Source: a virus. From it: a stretch of 64,000 bases of DNA. Shown piece by piece: positions 6,854 through 16,485 of the stretch. Made by a program: the position numbers and the translations under genes. The first letter of the stretch is position 1, and the number at the start of each line of letters is the position of its first letter. A model generated the notes under the pieces. It was not told where the DNA came from. It was given only the letters and a program-made list of their open reading frames with translations, and ran no database searches. Location of the stretch: the IMG/VR virus record IMGVR_UViG_3300032296_002019, positions 35,489 to 99,488 of that record. One strand, written 5' to 3'.

Positions 6854-7684
6854 TTATACGTTATATATCAAATCTTTATAAAAATGGTAATGGCATACCC
6901 CTATCTTTTCAAAATATATATTCTTATGAGATGGGTCTCCTATCTTATGCATTTCTACCATATAGAGAAGATCTTCGAATTGGTCTTTTATTAAACAGTA
7001 TTTTTTTAGATCTTTAGTAGTTCTTCCTAGGTGGGTTTCGCAATCAAACTTAATATCAAAAGGCAGTTCCCAAGGCTTTATATTTTGATTCCGTGCCTTT
7101 TCTTGGTGATAAACAGAAGTTTTATACTCGATATCAGAACCGTAAATGCTATCAATATTAGTGATGTCAAGAATAAAAAAAGTAGTTTGAGGAGTGTAAA
7201 AGCCTGAATCAAACACTTCATAAGTTTTATGTAAATTCTTTTTTCCACCTGCTTTTAATATTGATTCATAACTAAATCCTGGTATATAATAAAACTCTGC
7301 CTCTTCTACTTCGGAATCTAGTATATCATCCGTAGATATAACATCATCCATGCTCTTCCATAAATATCTAACATCCGGTATATTATTCTTTACATAATTC
7401 AATATAGATTCCTCTAAGTCTATTGTACCGAACATATGTCCTTTATTTACATCTGACTCTAATATAATAGAGCTAGGGAATGATTTTAACCAGGTATTTT
7501 TAAAAGCATTTAATGCATGGTTAGATAGATCTGGGATTTTATTTACAGATAAAACTATATAGGGAAAATTTTTTATGAAGGATTCGTTGTATTGTAAAAA
7601 GAATTTAAGTTGTTCCCAACTATCTTCTTTTACTGTAGCTATTGTAGAAAAACAAGAAACGTTAACTAACGACCTCAGTTTCAT
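6854..7684 (-). CDS. Putative glycosyltransferase-like protein
   Basis: 276 residues. It starts with a beta-strand/turn pattern (SLVNVSCFSTIATVKEDSW) resembling GT-A enzymes and has a possible DxD-like element (WKSMDDVIS, about residue 110). It is the last gene of the glycosylation island and overlaps the GT17 gene before it by 23 nt. Similarity to known families is weak, so the assignment rests mostly on context. Confidence 0.5.
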   Translation of the reverse strand: MKLRSLVNVSCFSTIATVKEDSWEQLKFFLQYNESFIKNFPYIVLSVNKIPDLSNHALNAFKNTWLKSFPSSIILESDVNKGHMFGTIDLEESILNYVKNNIPDVRYLWKSMDDVISTDDILDSEVEEAEFYYIPGFSYESILKAGGKKNLHKTYEVFDSGFYTPQTTFFILDITNIDSIYGSDIEYKTSVYHQEKARNQNIKPWELPFDIKFDCETHLGRTTKDLKKYCLIKDQFEDLLYMVEMHKIGDPSHKNIYFEKIGVCHYHFYKDLIYNV

Positions 7685-8510
7685 TTTTTAAAAATTGTGG
7701 GTATTGAACCATAAGAGATTTTATTACTTCTGGATACCTATCTATGGAAACTGTCTTATAGTTTATACCTAATCTTTTCAACACATCTTTTCCCTCTTTT
7801 AAAGATGTATTTATGTTATCCATAGAAGTTATATCTGGTCTATTAAACTCTGTATGGGCGAATGATTCTATCTTAGTTTTTACTTTCTCGGAGCCTCCTA
7901 AATAAGAGAAGTGCCACCCAGCATTTGGTATTCTCATGAAGGTGTTCCTATTATCTCTTAGGTATTGAGGACCATTGCTTTTAAAGAAATCTCCTGTGCA
8001 CATTACAGTTCCGTTCCAATCCCTATCAAATCCCTCCATTTGGCAATTCATGTAGTAATAATGAAAAAGGAGAGTTAGAGAGATAGCTTTACTTTTATGT
8101 TTTAAAAAAACATTACCATTCCTAACATAAGTAATAACTTCTGGATTAGGTATTTCATCTAGGTCTCCTACTAAAATTACATCAGAATCTTCCATCAGAT
8201 CTTGTGCATAAGTTATCCCTAATCTCTGTTGATTTTCTAATGTCCAAGATCCATCAGTTGGGGTATACCCATTTACCTTCTCAAACTTTAAATCCTCTAT
8301 AGATTGTTCTATAGGAAGGTATACTATCTTATCAATCCACTTTTGATATCTTTCTTTGTTTTGTTCAAAGAAGTACGGTTTAGGCTTCCCACTATGAGTG
8401 TAGTTTGATTCACATATAACAAACTTATCAACTACATCATATAACAACTTTAATCTAAACTCTAATAAATCTAATTCATTAAAAAAAGTAAAACAATCAA
8501 AGATTTTCAT
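7662..8510 (-). CDS. Glycosyltransferase family 17
   Basis: 282 residues. The N-terminus (MKIFDCFTFFNELDLLEFRL), the segment FVICESNYTHSGKPKPYFF and VGDLDEIPNPEV (a D-x-D-E sugar-nucleotide/metal site) are hallmarks of GT17, whose eukaryotic relatives transfer bisecting N-acetylglucosamine. The protein is close to full length for bacterial and phage members. It probably decorates a phage or host surface glycan made with the neighbouring transferases. The acceptor cannot be told from sequence. Confidence 0.88.
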   Translation of the reverse strand: MKIFDCFTFFNELDLLEFRLKLLYDVVDKFVICESNYTHSGKPKPYFFEQNKERYQKWIDKIVYLPIEQSIEDLKFEKVNGYTPTDGSWTLENQQRLGITYAQDLMEDSDVILVGDLDEIPNPEVITYVRNGNVFLKHKSKAISLTLLFHYYYMNCQMEGFDRDWNGTVMCTGDFFKSNGPQYLRDNRNTFMRIPNAGWHFSYLGGSEKVKTKIESFAHTEFNRPDITSMDNINTSLKEGKDVLKRLGINYKTVSIDRYPEVIKSLMVQYPQFLKNETEVVS

Positions 8511-8514
8511 AACG

Positions 8515-9147
8515 TCACTTAAATTTAAAACCTGTATTTTTTTCTATAAAGGATTTATTTACTTCATGAGATTTCAATCCTGTTCTATCTATTTTTGAAT
8601 TATAAAAATGAAAGGCCATCCATTCTTTAGATTTTACTATGTAAATCACTTTCCAACAATCCGTAGGTACTGTCACTCCCCCTATTTTCTGTTTAGATCC
8701 CCATGAACCAGCCCACACTTTTACAGAATCATACTTCATAGACATTTCTCTAGTAAACTCTTCTAGATCCTTCCAATCTCCTCTATTCAAAGTAGGATGC
8801 TGTGGGGTCATGTTTGAAAAGAAAAAAGACTCCCTCATAGCTGTAGAATCACATCCTCCATCTGCTGCTGGAAAATTATGCCCTCTATCATACCCTGAGT
8901 TCAGGTAGTCCTTTTCCAAATTTGTATGTCGATACAATGTAGGATCTGGGACGAATTTATTGGTTCTAGGATACTTCTTTACGCAAGTTATATCTTTTTT
9001 TGTTACTACCCAATAAACTTTTTTAGGGTACTTTAAAACGGTATCAAAATCAGCTTGATACCTTTTATGTTTTATTAAAACAGTGTGTTGAGATGCTGCC
9101 TGTAATACTAAAAATACTGCTAGAAAAAATAAAGTAAAGCGTTTCAT
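8515..9147 (-). CDS. Secreted DNA/RNA non-specific endonuclease
   Basis: 210 residues. A clean signal peptide (FTLFFLAVFLVLQAASQ, to about residue 20) precedes a Serratia-nuclease-type domain with DRGH at residues 87-90 (His90 catalytic), then SNMTPQHPTLNRGDW (residues 111-125), which supplies the metal-binding asparagine. The family cleaves DNA and RNA with Mg2+. Export suggests action in the periplasm or outside the cell, for example on competing or host-released DNA. It sits inside the glycosyltransferase island and overlaps the following gene by 1 nt. Confidence 0.9.
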   Translation of the reverse strand: MKRFTLFFLAVFLVLQAASQHTVLIKHKRYQADFDTVLKYPKKVYWVVTKKDITCVKKYPRTNKFVPDPTLYRHTNLEKDYLNSGYDRGHNFPAADGGCDSTAMRESFFFSNMTPQHPTLNRGDWKDLEEFTREMSMKYDSVKVWAGSWGSKQKIGGVTVPTDCWKVIYIVKSKEWMAFHFYNSKIDRTGLKSHEVNKSFIEKNTGFKFK

Positions 9148-9881
9148 TATCTGTCTATTCTATAGTGGGTGAACAATCCTTCTCCGTGAGACACTACAAA
9201 GTTTTGTTCTTGCCACCATCCATCTATCTTTCCTTCCAAATCAACACCTTCCCCAGAGAAAGGGGATATCTTTTCTATGTAAAAATCCTTTTTATACATA
9301 CAAGGGTTGTTAGTTTGGTTGGCGTATCTAGAGTTGCAGTAAAACAATCCAGTGTAATCATCCTTAAATATATATTCAGGAAAATCTTTTTCTGGGGTTT
9401 CTCTCCAATGTACGCACTCAAATAAATGTTTGGGGCTGTCGAATTCGCGGTTCGCGAACTGCAAAGTGTATAGCGGCTCTCCTGGAACTCTTCTGCTTCT
9501 GTATTTTACTACATCCGCTTTATTAGATTCTATCATGTGCAGACCTCTAGTCAATTCGTCCAATACAGTAGGAAAGAAATCATCTATAATAATCCAATCA
9601 TTTTCTAGTAAAAGTATATTATCTGTTTTAGAGTTAGTAGCTAAGGTAGTCAAGGCTCTTCCTATACCAATATTAGTAGCGGAGAGTATATAGTCAACCC
9701 CATAATTTTCAGCTATCTCCCTATCAACATTACTACCCTCCTGTGCAAAAAGACATACGTCGTTAACTAAGTCAAGCAGTCCCGATCTCTTGTACGTATT
9801 TAAAGTGTTATTAAGTGTATTGTATGACTTCCAAGTCAGTATTCCTACTGACAGATTAAGCTTGTTCATTTTTATAATCAT
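9147..9881 (-). CDS. GT-A type glycosyltransferase
   Basis: 244 residues. The N-terminal Rossmann-like region (LSVGILTWKSYNTLNNTL) is followed by a nucleotide-sugar-binding pattern (NIGIGRALTTLA, then ILLLENDWIII, where END replaces DxD). This is typical of GT2-like enzymes. The start could be at 9881 or at the internal ATG at 9869; both overlap the preceding methyltransferase gene. Acceptor and donor unknown. Confidence 0.72.
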   Translation of the reverse strand: MIIKMNKLNLSVGILTWKSYNTLNNTLNTYKRSGLLDLVNDVCLFAQEGSNVDREIAENYGVDYILSATNIGIGRALTTLATNSKTDNILLLENDWIIIDDFFPTVLDELTRGLHMIESNKADVVKYRSRRVPGEPLYTLQFANREFDSPKHLFECVHWRETPEKDFPEYIFKDDYTGLFYCNSRYANQTNNPCMYKKDFYIEKISPFSGEGVDLEGKIDGWWQEQNFVVSHGEGLFTHYRIDR

Positions 9882-10455
9882 TTATAAAGTCTTCAAAGGA
9901 AATTACCCCCAACATGCCATTCCTATGAGAAACATATGTATTCCAATCTAAGCTATCGATATCTTTAAACTCTGTTAGAGTCTGGGCACCTTTCTTTACT
10001 ATTCCGCATCCCCAATCATGATCTACTACTTTTATGTCTAGATCCTCTCTTGTTCCTTTTAGTACAGCAATAGATTTCCATACATCACCAGTCCATGCTC
10101 CCCCATGATTATCTCTGACTTGATCTTTCTCTATTGTAGGTAAACAATCATGTACTACTATAACCCCTCCCTCATTTAGATGATTTAAGGAATTTTCTAT
10201 ATCTTTTAACACTTGTTCACTATGATGTAATCCATCTATAAAGATTATGTCAAACATTGTAGTATCATCTATAGACGCAAAATAAGAATCTGATGTGCCT
10301 ATATAATCACAGTATCCAGTTGGAGCTGGGTCCACAGCGTATTTATACTCAGCGTTAATTTTTGCACAGTTACTATTGTACTCCTGAACTCCTACTTCTA
10401 AATATCTTTTGTAATTATTTTGATCTACTAGATAATTTATTATATCCCATCTCAT
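9856..10455 (-). CDS. Class I SAM methyltransferase (Methyltransf_24-like)
   Basis: 199 residues. The SAM-binding loop (RYLEVGVQEY, residues 17-26), the strand with FDIIFIDGLHHSEQV (about residues 68-82) and GGVIVVHDCLP match the family often annotated as methyltransferase domain 24, commonly found in sugar and capsule clusters. It is embedded between glycosyltransferases, so O-methylation of a glycan is the most likely job. Confidence 0.85.
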   Translation of the reverse strand: MRWDIINYLVDQNNYKRYLEVGVQEYNSNCAKINAEYKYAVDPAPTGYCDYIGTSDSYFASIDDTTMFDIIFIDGLHHSEQVLKDIENSLNHLNEGGVIVVHDCLPTIEKDQVRDNHGGAWTGDVWKSIAVLKGTREDLDIKVVDHDWGCGIVKKGAQTLTEFKDIDSLDWNTYVSHRNGMLGVISFEDFINDYKNEQA

Positions 10456-10458
10456 AAA

Positions 10459-11121
10459 TTATATTTTATATTTTTGATTGTAAAATTGCACGTCTCTAAT
10501 TTTTATAGAATCAAATATTGAATCATCGGATGTTGCACTCATTTTAGTTTGTATAGAACATCCTAATCCGTAATTAACTCTACCTTTACTTACAGTTTGA
10601 TGAAATATATAATCATCTCCACACCATACCAACATATCCTCTGGTATTGGAATATAATTATTTTTATTCATTACCATTAAAATTCCAAACCCCCATGTTC
10701 TTTGATTTAAAATAAAAAGAGCTAGTTCATCTATAACGAACTTTTCTGGTTTTTCTACTTGAGATATATAAGGCTGGAAGGCTCCTACTATTCCCATATT
10801 ATCTAAATCAAGTTGTGCCAGTCCCCAGAACAAATTACTCGGTATAGTTATGTCATCATTTAGAATAGCTATATAATCTTGAGTAGCCATGCTAACTCCA
10901 AGATTCCATGATGGATTCACATATAGATTTTTATTTTCTTTGTGTACCCTAAGCTTTGGATTGTCTACAACAAAATCAGAATAAGTTTTACTTTTATCAG
11001 TGTTATCTATAAGAATAACTTCATGTATATGAATATCTTGATATAATATATCTAGAAGTGTATTTAGAATGTCGGGTCTTCTAAATAGAGTTGGGATAAT
11101 TATAGAGAATTTTCTTTCCAT
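10459..11121 (-). CDS. Glycosyltransferase family 2
   Basis: 220 residues. It opens with FSIIIPTLFRRPDIL, and has VILIDNTDKS and IAILNDDITIP (the DxD metal site NDD, about residue 93). This is classic GT2 GT-A architecture in a short single-domain form. It overlaps the preceding GT-B gene by 22 nt. Part of the glycosylation island; specificity unknown. Confidence 0.88.
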   Translation of the reverse strand: MERKFSIIIPTLFRRPDILNTLLDILYQDIHIHEVILIDNTDKSKTYSDFVVDNPKLRVHKENKNLYVNPSWNLGVSMATQDYIAILNDDITIPSNLFWGLAQLDLDNMGIVGAFQPYISQVEKPEKFVIDELALFILNQRTWGFGILMVMNKNNYIPIPEDMLVWCGDDYIFHQTVSKGRVNYGLGCSIQTKMSATSDDSIFDSIKIRDVQFYNQKYKI

Positions 11122-12044
11122 TCAATATATTTTTCTAATATTCTCCCTACTCTTTTAATTTGAGTGTGATGCTCCATAGTTTTGTTATAACCATTTAAAG
11201 CTATCCGTTCTCTTTCTTCAGAACCTTCAGGACTTAGGTAATAGTTTATCTTAGATATGCACTCCCCCAAATTATCATAATAAACTATATCTTCTCCTTC
11301 AATAAACAAATCATTTATTTTAGTATGTTCTGGTAACCTATCCGTAATCACTAATCTTCCGCAAGCCATTCCTTCAAACACTCTTCTAGTTATCTCCTTC
11401 CATCTACTGTTTTGAATAACTACTAATCCGCTATTTAAAAAATCTGAGTATTCGCTACCTACAAGTCCATTCTTGTTTATAAACTTGTGAGGCATTATGT
11501 TGCTTAGGTAGTCCATTAAATGAGACCCGCCATGTCCTCTAGTAGACCTGGCTTTAGGAAGATCATCAAATGGAGTAAACCCATCATAAGGCTTGTGTAT
11601 TTTAGTATCAGCAAAATGAGTCCACCATAATACGTTACACCCTTTCTCTTTGTACTTAAGATAAGAATCATGAGCTGGAGTCAATATCAAATCAAACTTA
11701 TGCGCTTTTACAGAGTTTCTTTCAAAGTTCTGAGGATCATCTCCGGACTCCATAACCCAAAAAGCATTTGGTATACTTTTTTTATCTAGAATTGGAGAAT
11801 CAAATCTACCCCAGTCCATATAAATAACCATCTCTGGACAGAAAGTTCCTGATTTATTTTCTTCTATTAAGAGATGTATTCCTGAGTCTGTGTAGTTGTC
11901 ATACATGTCAAATAGAGAATATATCTTAACCTCACAACCTATTTCTTTAAATTGTTCTACTATTGACAATGGAGTATTCCACACATCAGTAGGTCTGTGA
12001 GCAAATATAAAAGCTACTCTGTTTAATATATTAGTACTCCCCAT
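11100..12044 (-). CDS. GT-B glycosyltransferase (group 1, CgeB-like)
   Basis: About 314 residues, with the ATG at 12044 preferred over a GTG at 12050. The N-terminal half binds the acceptor (NRVAFIFAHRPTDVWNTP). The C-terminal half has EITRRVFEGMACGRLVITD, the EX7E-type nucleotide-sugar motif of group 1 transferases, followed by EGEDIVYYDNLGEC, as in CgeB-like proteins. It sits between a GT4 and a GT2 gene with tight overlaps, so the enzymes are produced together. Confidence 0.82.
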   Translation of the reverse strand: MGSTNILNRVAFIFAHRPTDVWNTPLSIVEQFKEIGCEVKIYSLFDMYDNYTDSGIHLLIEENKSGTFCPEMVIYMDWGRFDSPILDKKSIPNAFWVMESGDDPQNFERNSVKAHKFDLILTPAHDSYLKYKEKGCNVLWWTHFADTKIHKPYDGFTPFDDLPKARSTRGHGGSHLMDYLSNIMPHKFINKNGLVGSEYSDFLNSGLVVIQNSRWKEITRRVFEGMACGRLVITDRLPEHTKINDLFIEGEDIVYYDNLGECISKINYYLSPEGSEERERIALNGYNKTMEHHTQIKRVGRILEKYIEWKENSL

Positions 12045-12049
12045 TTGCA

Positions 12050-12964
12050 CTAAAGATTTAAAAAATAATTAAACTTCTGCATTACTGTCTCCGGTTTAAA
12101 CTTTTCTACCAATGGTTTTACATTGTAGTCCTTTTTTTCTATAGACAGTAATATATTGTACAATTCGTTTGGATTTTCATAATAAAACCCTTTATCTTTT
12201 AGAATGTACATTTGATTTTTATCTCTGCACTGTAAGTTAGTAACTACAGGTTTATTCTGATGCAGGAACTCAGACACAGCTAAACCAAAAGATTCTCCTT
12301 CTGATCTGCCATGAATCATGGCATCACATGTATTTATGAAAGCTGTCTTAGTGTGCAAATCAGTTGTAGGCTCTATATAGACAATTCTAGGATGTTGGCA
12401 TCTTAACATGTTAGTATTTAACAATAAGAACCAATATCCCTGTTCTGCCAACTTACAAAGTACATCTGCAAGATACGGTATATCAAATTGTGCGTTTCCT
12501 CCATGCCTTCCAAAAACTATAGCTTCTTTAGGGATTCCTATGTAATCTCTAAAATCTTCTTTTACATCAGGTAGAGTAACTATGTAAGGTAGAAAATCTA
12601 TATTATGTCTATTACCTAGCCACTCACTGATAGCTATGTATACGTCTCCATGTTTGTCAGATCCCTCAAACACAGCATGTACTATATTTTTTGAACGTGG
12701 AAATAATATGCCATCATAATGTCCGGCTTTTTCTAGAAATGCAACATCTATTTTATAGTTTCCTACTTCACTAAAAGAATTGTATAGTATAACTCTATCT
12801 TGAAATCTATTCCTAAATTTATCTAAAGCAGCTAGATCTGAATTGGCAGGAGCAAATACATAAGATGTGTTTCCTAGTATAGCTTCATTATAATGTGCAT
12901 AATCATACAAAGATACTTCTGTCCCTCTTATTCCAAGTTGATTGGAATGAAATCCTACGTTCAT
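12050..12964 (-). CDS. GT-B glycosyltransferase (GT4-like)
   Basis: 304 residues. It starts NVGFHSNQLGIRGTEVSLY, the N-terminal glycine-rich loop of GT4 enzymes. The donor-site segment HGRSEGESFGLAVSEFLHQ has the EX7E pair. Length is slightly short for the family. It overlaps the preceding GT2 gene by 4 nt (ATGA type). Confidence 0.85.
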   Translation of the reverse strand: MNVGFHSNQLGIRGTEVSLYDYAHYNEAILGNTSYVFAPANSDLAALDKFRNRFQDRVILYNSFSEVGNYKIDVAFLEKAGHYDGILFPRSKNIVHAVFEGSDKHGDVYIAISEWLGNRHNIDFLPYIVTLPDVKEDFRDYIGIPKEAIVFGRHGGNAQFDIPYLADVLCKLAEQGYWFLLLNTNMLRCQHPRIVYIEPTTDLHTKTAFINTCDAMIHGRSEGESFGLAVSEFLHQNKPVVTNLQCRDKNQMYILKDKGFYYENPNELYNILLSIEKKDYNVKPLVEKFKPETVMQKFNYFLNL

Positions 12965-13584
12965 ATAGTTTCGTATAAATTATTTTGAGCCTCCTGTCTT
13001 TTTATATCTTTAATATGCAACAAACAATAATCTTCAGTTTCAAAAGGTAATAAACTATATACGTTGTGCCCTACTAATATTTCATGCACTTTATTTTGCC
13101 AGTATATCTCTGGTTTGTTTATTACTATTCTAGTTTGCGGATCTGGGTAGTTAACATATCCTTTATCATTTACACTCCATCCCCACCTATCTATATGTTG
13201 TTGAGTTAATCCTTGAACAACATTTATTCTTGGGACCGCAAACATCTCCACATCTTGATTATTATATAAGATTTCTTTTATAGTAAGAAGAAGATTCTCA
13301 TGAACATTTTCATCTGCATCTATAAAGAATATGTACTCTTTTGTACATTTAGACTTAGCGAAGTTTTTGTGTTTAGAAAAATCTCCTTCTAAATGATTGT
13401 AGTGTAATGACACTCTATCTTTATACTCCTCAAGTATTTTTATTGTTGAAGGCTCATCAGAATAATCATCTACTATTACTATTTCATCTTCAGGTTGAAT
13501 ATGCTTTAACAACCTTTCTAGTAAAGGTTTTATATATACTGCTCCTTCATTGTGAGTAGTTATACAATAAGATATGCTAACCAT
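12961..13584 (-). CDS. Glycosyltransferase family 2
   Basis: 207 residues. ISYCITTHNEGAVYIKPLLE, then DEIVIVDDYSDEPS and YIFFIDADENVHE (DAD metal site, about residue 93) define a GT2 domain. It ends soon after the catalytic domain, with no membrane segments. Part of the glycosylation operon. Confidence 0.88.
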   Translation of the reverse strand: MVSISYCITTHNEGAVYIKPLLERLLKHIQPEDEIVIVDDYSDEPSTIKILEEYKDRVSLHYNHLEGDFSKHKNFAKSKCTKEYIFFIDADENVHENLLLTIKEILYNNQDVEMFAVPRINVVQGLTQQHIDRWGWSVNDKGYVNYPDPQTRIVINKPEIYWQNKVHEILVGHNVYSLLPFETEDYCLLHIKDIKRQEAQNNLYETI

Positions 13585-13585
13585 T

Positions 13586-14353
13586 TTATACTAATTTATA
13601 GAATTGTTTTAATTGTTCGTTTGTATCAAAGGTATTAATTAAAGAAACATGTTTTTCATTATCTTTATTAAAACATATGCAATCTTCTTTTGGAAGAGGA
13701 TTATCGTCCGATGGTCTGTATACAATATAATTAAGAGATTTTAAAAGCTCTATTACTTTTTGGTCTTTCTCGATTTCCCTGTAGTTCTCAAGCATCATCC
13801 AGGGCTTACACCTATTCAAAGTGTCTAACATCCCAGTTAGAGCTTCTAGTTCATAATTTTGAACATCCATCTTTATGACGTCAATATCAAGACCTAAAGA
13901 GTCAAAAGGTACTACTTTTATTTCCTCGTTACCTTCTTCTCCTTCTACAGCTATGCCTCTACCTCCATAGTTATCGGTACCATCTTTCTCTCTGTACTTG
14001 TCTAAGGAACACATTTTAACAGTAGAATTAGAATTGCCTAGTCCCAATCTGAACTGTTCTACCTTTCTTGTAGAATCGTTGTAAAGAATGTTAGTAGTTA
14101 GAATATTATATATAAGTGCCTGGGGCTCAAACGCATACACTTTTTTAGAAAACTTAGCCAGTCCAATAGTATGAAATCCTATGTTAGCTCCTGCATCTAA
14201 AACTACATCTGTTTCTTTTAATAGTTTTGAATAGAGTTGATACATGTGTATCTCCCAAAACCCTAAAGTATTTATGTATCTGCCAATTAAGTCTTCTAAA
14301 ATTACTACAAAAGATCCGTAACCTTTATCTGGAGTCTGCGCTAATGTTATCAT
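13586..14353 (-). CDS. FkbM-family methyltransferase
   Basis: 255 residues. The SAM motif VVLDAGANIGFHTIGLAK (about residues 50-67), VYAFEPQALIYNIL and DVIKMDVQNYELEAL are diagnostic of FkbM methyltransferases, which O-methylate sugars in antibiotics and surface polysaccharides. It lies among glycosyltransferases and overlaps the preceding gene by 4 nt, consistent with methyl capping of a glycan. Confidence 0.9.
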   Translation of the reverse strand: MITLAQTPDKGYGSFVVILEDLIGRYINTLGFWEIHMYQLYSKLLKETDVVLDAGANIGFHTIGLAKFSKKVYAFEPQALIYNILTTNILYNDSTRKVEQFRLGLGNSNSTVKMCSLDKYREKDGTDNYGGRGIAVEGEEGNEEIKVVPFDSLGLDIDVIKMDVQNYELEALTGMLDTLNRCKPWMMLENYREIEKDQKVIELLKSLNYIVYRPSDDNPLPKEDCICFNKDNEKHVSLINTFDTNEQLKQFYKLV

Positions 14354-14793
14354 ATTAGTTGTGCTGCTTCTAATGCTCTTGAGAAGTATTCTTTATCAAA
14401 ATGAAGAACGTTTTTCATATCAGTTTTGTATTTGTGATATGTACCGTCTGGTTTCCTAAACCTTTCTTTTTCTTCTTCTTTTACTGGTACCTGGGGTGCA
14501 AACGCCCATTTCCAATCATCTTTTGATGTTCCGTCTGGAAATATCATCCCTATGCCTTCTTTAGTTATGGTGGTAGGATACCAAGTGAACCCATCAGAAT
14601 CTACATACTTTATATCTCTAAATAAATTAGGAATCATAGATTCATAAGAAGCCACAGCCTCTGTGTTGGCTAATAAGAGAGTATTGGTAGTGAATCCACA
14701 TTGAAGACAATCCCAACTTATAATACCATCAGAATGTCTCTCATAACATAACGGGCTATTGCATTTTCTGCAACTTACTAATTGATCTTGCAT
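14350..14793 (-). CDS. Zinc-ribbon protein of unknown function
   Basis: 147 residues. The N-terminal CRKC ... CLQCG (about residues 8-37) forms a probable zinc ribbon. The remainder (DSDGFTWYPTTITKEGIGMI and later WKWAFAPQVPV) is unfamiliar. Its position inside the glycosylation island is the only functional hint. Confidence 0.7.
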   Translation of the reverse strand: MQDQLVSCRKCNSPLCYERHSDGIISWDCLQCGFTTNTLLLANTEAVASYESMIPNLFRDIKYVDSDGFTWYPTTITKEGIGMIFPDGTSKDDWKWAFAPQVPVKEEEKERFRKPDGTYHKYKTDMKNVLHFDKEYFSRALEAAQLI

Positions 14794-14794
14794 T

Positions 14795-15205
14795 TTAATC
14801 TAATAATTGTTTTTTTGTATTTTCTGGAGTTGTCTGAGTTAATGTGCTATTTGTAAAGTAATATCCAAATCCTTCTGGGTAGTTCGTATAGTGCCAACAT
14901 CCCATTTTATCATTCCATACAGTGGCATTTATATGCGTAGTATTAGATCCACTAGTAATAGTAATAATAGGATTGTTTGTTACAGTTATAGATCCTGATA
15001 AAGGGAATTGATCCTTAGCATTTTGTTGATACCAATCATCACAGTCATCTGGATCTTCTTCAAAATCAAGATCAAGATTAAGATCAGGGTCTTCCACTTC
15101 TTCCAGCACTTCCTTAAGTCTATCCCACTGTTTTGGAGTCGGATGAAATTCAGGACACGCTTCTGTAAAACCTTTTAACCATATTACAAAATCTCTTGGG
15201 CTCAT
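14795..15205 (-). CDS. Hypothetical acidic protein
   Basis: 136 residues. The N-terminus (FVIWLKGFTEACPEFHPTPK) resembles small phage proteins with a helical start. The middle is very acidic (DPDLNLDLDFEEDPDDCDDW), and the rest is threonine/asparagine-rich beta-type sequence. It overlaps the preceding glycosyltransferase gene by 4 nt. The two halves may be separate domains. Confidence 0.65.
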   Translation of the reverse strand: MSPRDFVIWLKGFTEACPEFHPTPKQWDRLKEVLEEVEDPDLNLDLDFEEDPDDCDDWYQQNAKDQFPLSGSITVTNNPIITITSGSNTTHINATVWNDKMGCWHYTNYPEGFGYYFTNSTLTQTTPENTKKQLLD

Positions 15206-16476
15206 CCAGTTATAGTTTTAAGTTTTGGGAGATTGAGAGTTTTAGGTAAGCTTATCTTTGGAACATTCTTTTCTAATATCTCAGACAACCTTTCTACCAT
15301 TTTATCAAAACTATATTGAGATCTTGATACATGTCCTTGTCTCTTTGCGTTATCTATGAACTTATTGTAGTTCTCATAAACATTCTTCAAAGTGTTTTCC
15401 ACTGACTTACCGTCTGCCTTAAACCAACTTGCTTCTTTTAAAAGAAACTGATTGCTTGCAGATTGATGCAGCTTATCTACTTTACCTTCTACAAATACGT
15501 TAAACTCTTCTCTTAAGAAGTCCGTATGTCCACTAAATGGAGAGGTTATTATAGGCTTACTAGAAGCTGCTGAAAACTCCAGGTAAGGTCTTCCAAATCC
15601 TTCATTACCTACTAAAGCAAATGCTTTTACTTTAGGATGGTTGTATAGCTCATTCATCTCTTCATCTGTAAGCTCTCCATATACTAAGTAAATGTTAGGA
15701 AGATCTCCATCAACAGTCCTTCTAATATTATCTATTGCATCTAGTATGTACTCTTCTTCTATTATACTAAAGCCAGCCAAACTTGTTTTTAACAACAAAG
15801 CAGGTCTCTTACTCTTATCTTTAAAAGCAGATAAGAAAGATTTTATAAGAGTAGTTAATTGTTTTCTATCTTCTCCTAACTCTCCGGTCAACCAATGACC
15901 GACTGATAAGAAACAGAACTCTTCTTTAACTTCTGATAGATCAAACTTTGAGGTCTCTAACCTTTTGTATTTGTTTGTATCAACTCCTTCGAACAAAACT
16001 TCTATAGGTTTCTCTAATTTTAGAAGACCTAAACTTTGTTTTGTTTGATTATCGGTTTTCTCAAAAGAAGTTTGCTCAGCTACTTTCTTTACGAAATCAG
16101 AAGATACAATATTGAAAGTCATTTTGTTCAAACCTTCCAAACACTCTGCTGGTAGAATGGTAGTTTCAACTAAAGCAGACACTCCTATATTGACTTTGCC
16201 TACTGGTTGAAATTCATTAGATACAGTTACTTGTATCCATACATCAGGCTGTCTATTCAACCCTTCTGCTAAAATCCTATCTAATAGATCTAAATCTTCT
16301 GGGATTTCTCTATCTAAGGCTCCGAAAGGACATTCTCCCCATTTCTGCGATAGGATTTTGATATCCCACTCTTCCCCTTTTAATTTAATTAAAGCTTTTA
16401 CAAAATCTCTGGACCTTGCTCCGTATCCGCTTACTGTGTCTATAGGACAAGAAACTACTGCTAATAATTTATTCAT
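15202..16476 (-). CDS. GT-B glycosyltransferase (GT4)
   Basis: 424 residues, full length for the family. The N-terminal GT4 loop (DTVSGYGARSRDFVKALIKL) and the C-terminal donor site (GNEGFGRPYLEFSAASSKP, with the EX7E spacing) are present. It is followed by a sugar-nucleotide-facing segment (ITSPFSGHTDFLREE). It is the second gene of the island. Confidence 0.88.
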   Translation of the reverse strand: MNKLLAVVSCPIDTVSGYGARSRDFVKALIKLKGEEWDIKILSQKWGECPFGALDREIPEDLDLLDRILAEGLNRQPDVWIQVTVSNEFQPVGKVNIGVSALVETTILPAECLEGLNKMTFNIVSSDFVKKVAEQTSFEKTDNQTKQSLGLLKLEKPIEVLFEGVDTNKYKRLETSKFDLSEVKEEFCFLSVGHWLTGELGEDRKQLTTLIKSFLSAFKDKSKRPALLLKTSLAGFSIIEEEYILDAIDNIRRTVDGDLPNIYLVYGELTDEEMNELYNHPKVKAFALVGNEGFGRPYLEFSAASSKPIITSPFSGHTDFLREEFNVFVEGKVDKLHQSASNQFLLKEASWFKADGKSVENTLKNVYENYNKFIDNAKRQGHVSRSQYSFDKMVERLSEILEKNVPKISLPKTLNLPKLKTITG

Positions 16477-16485
16477 AACGTATTA

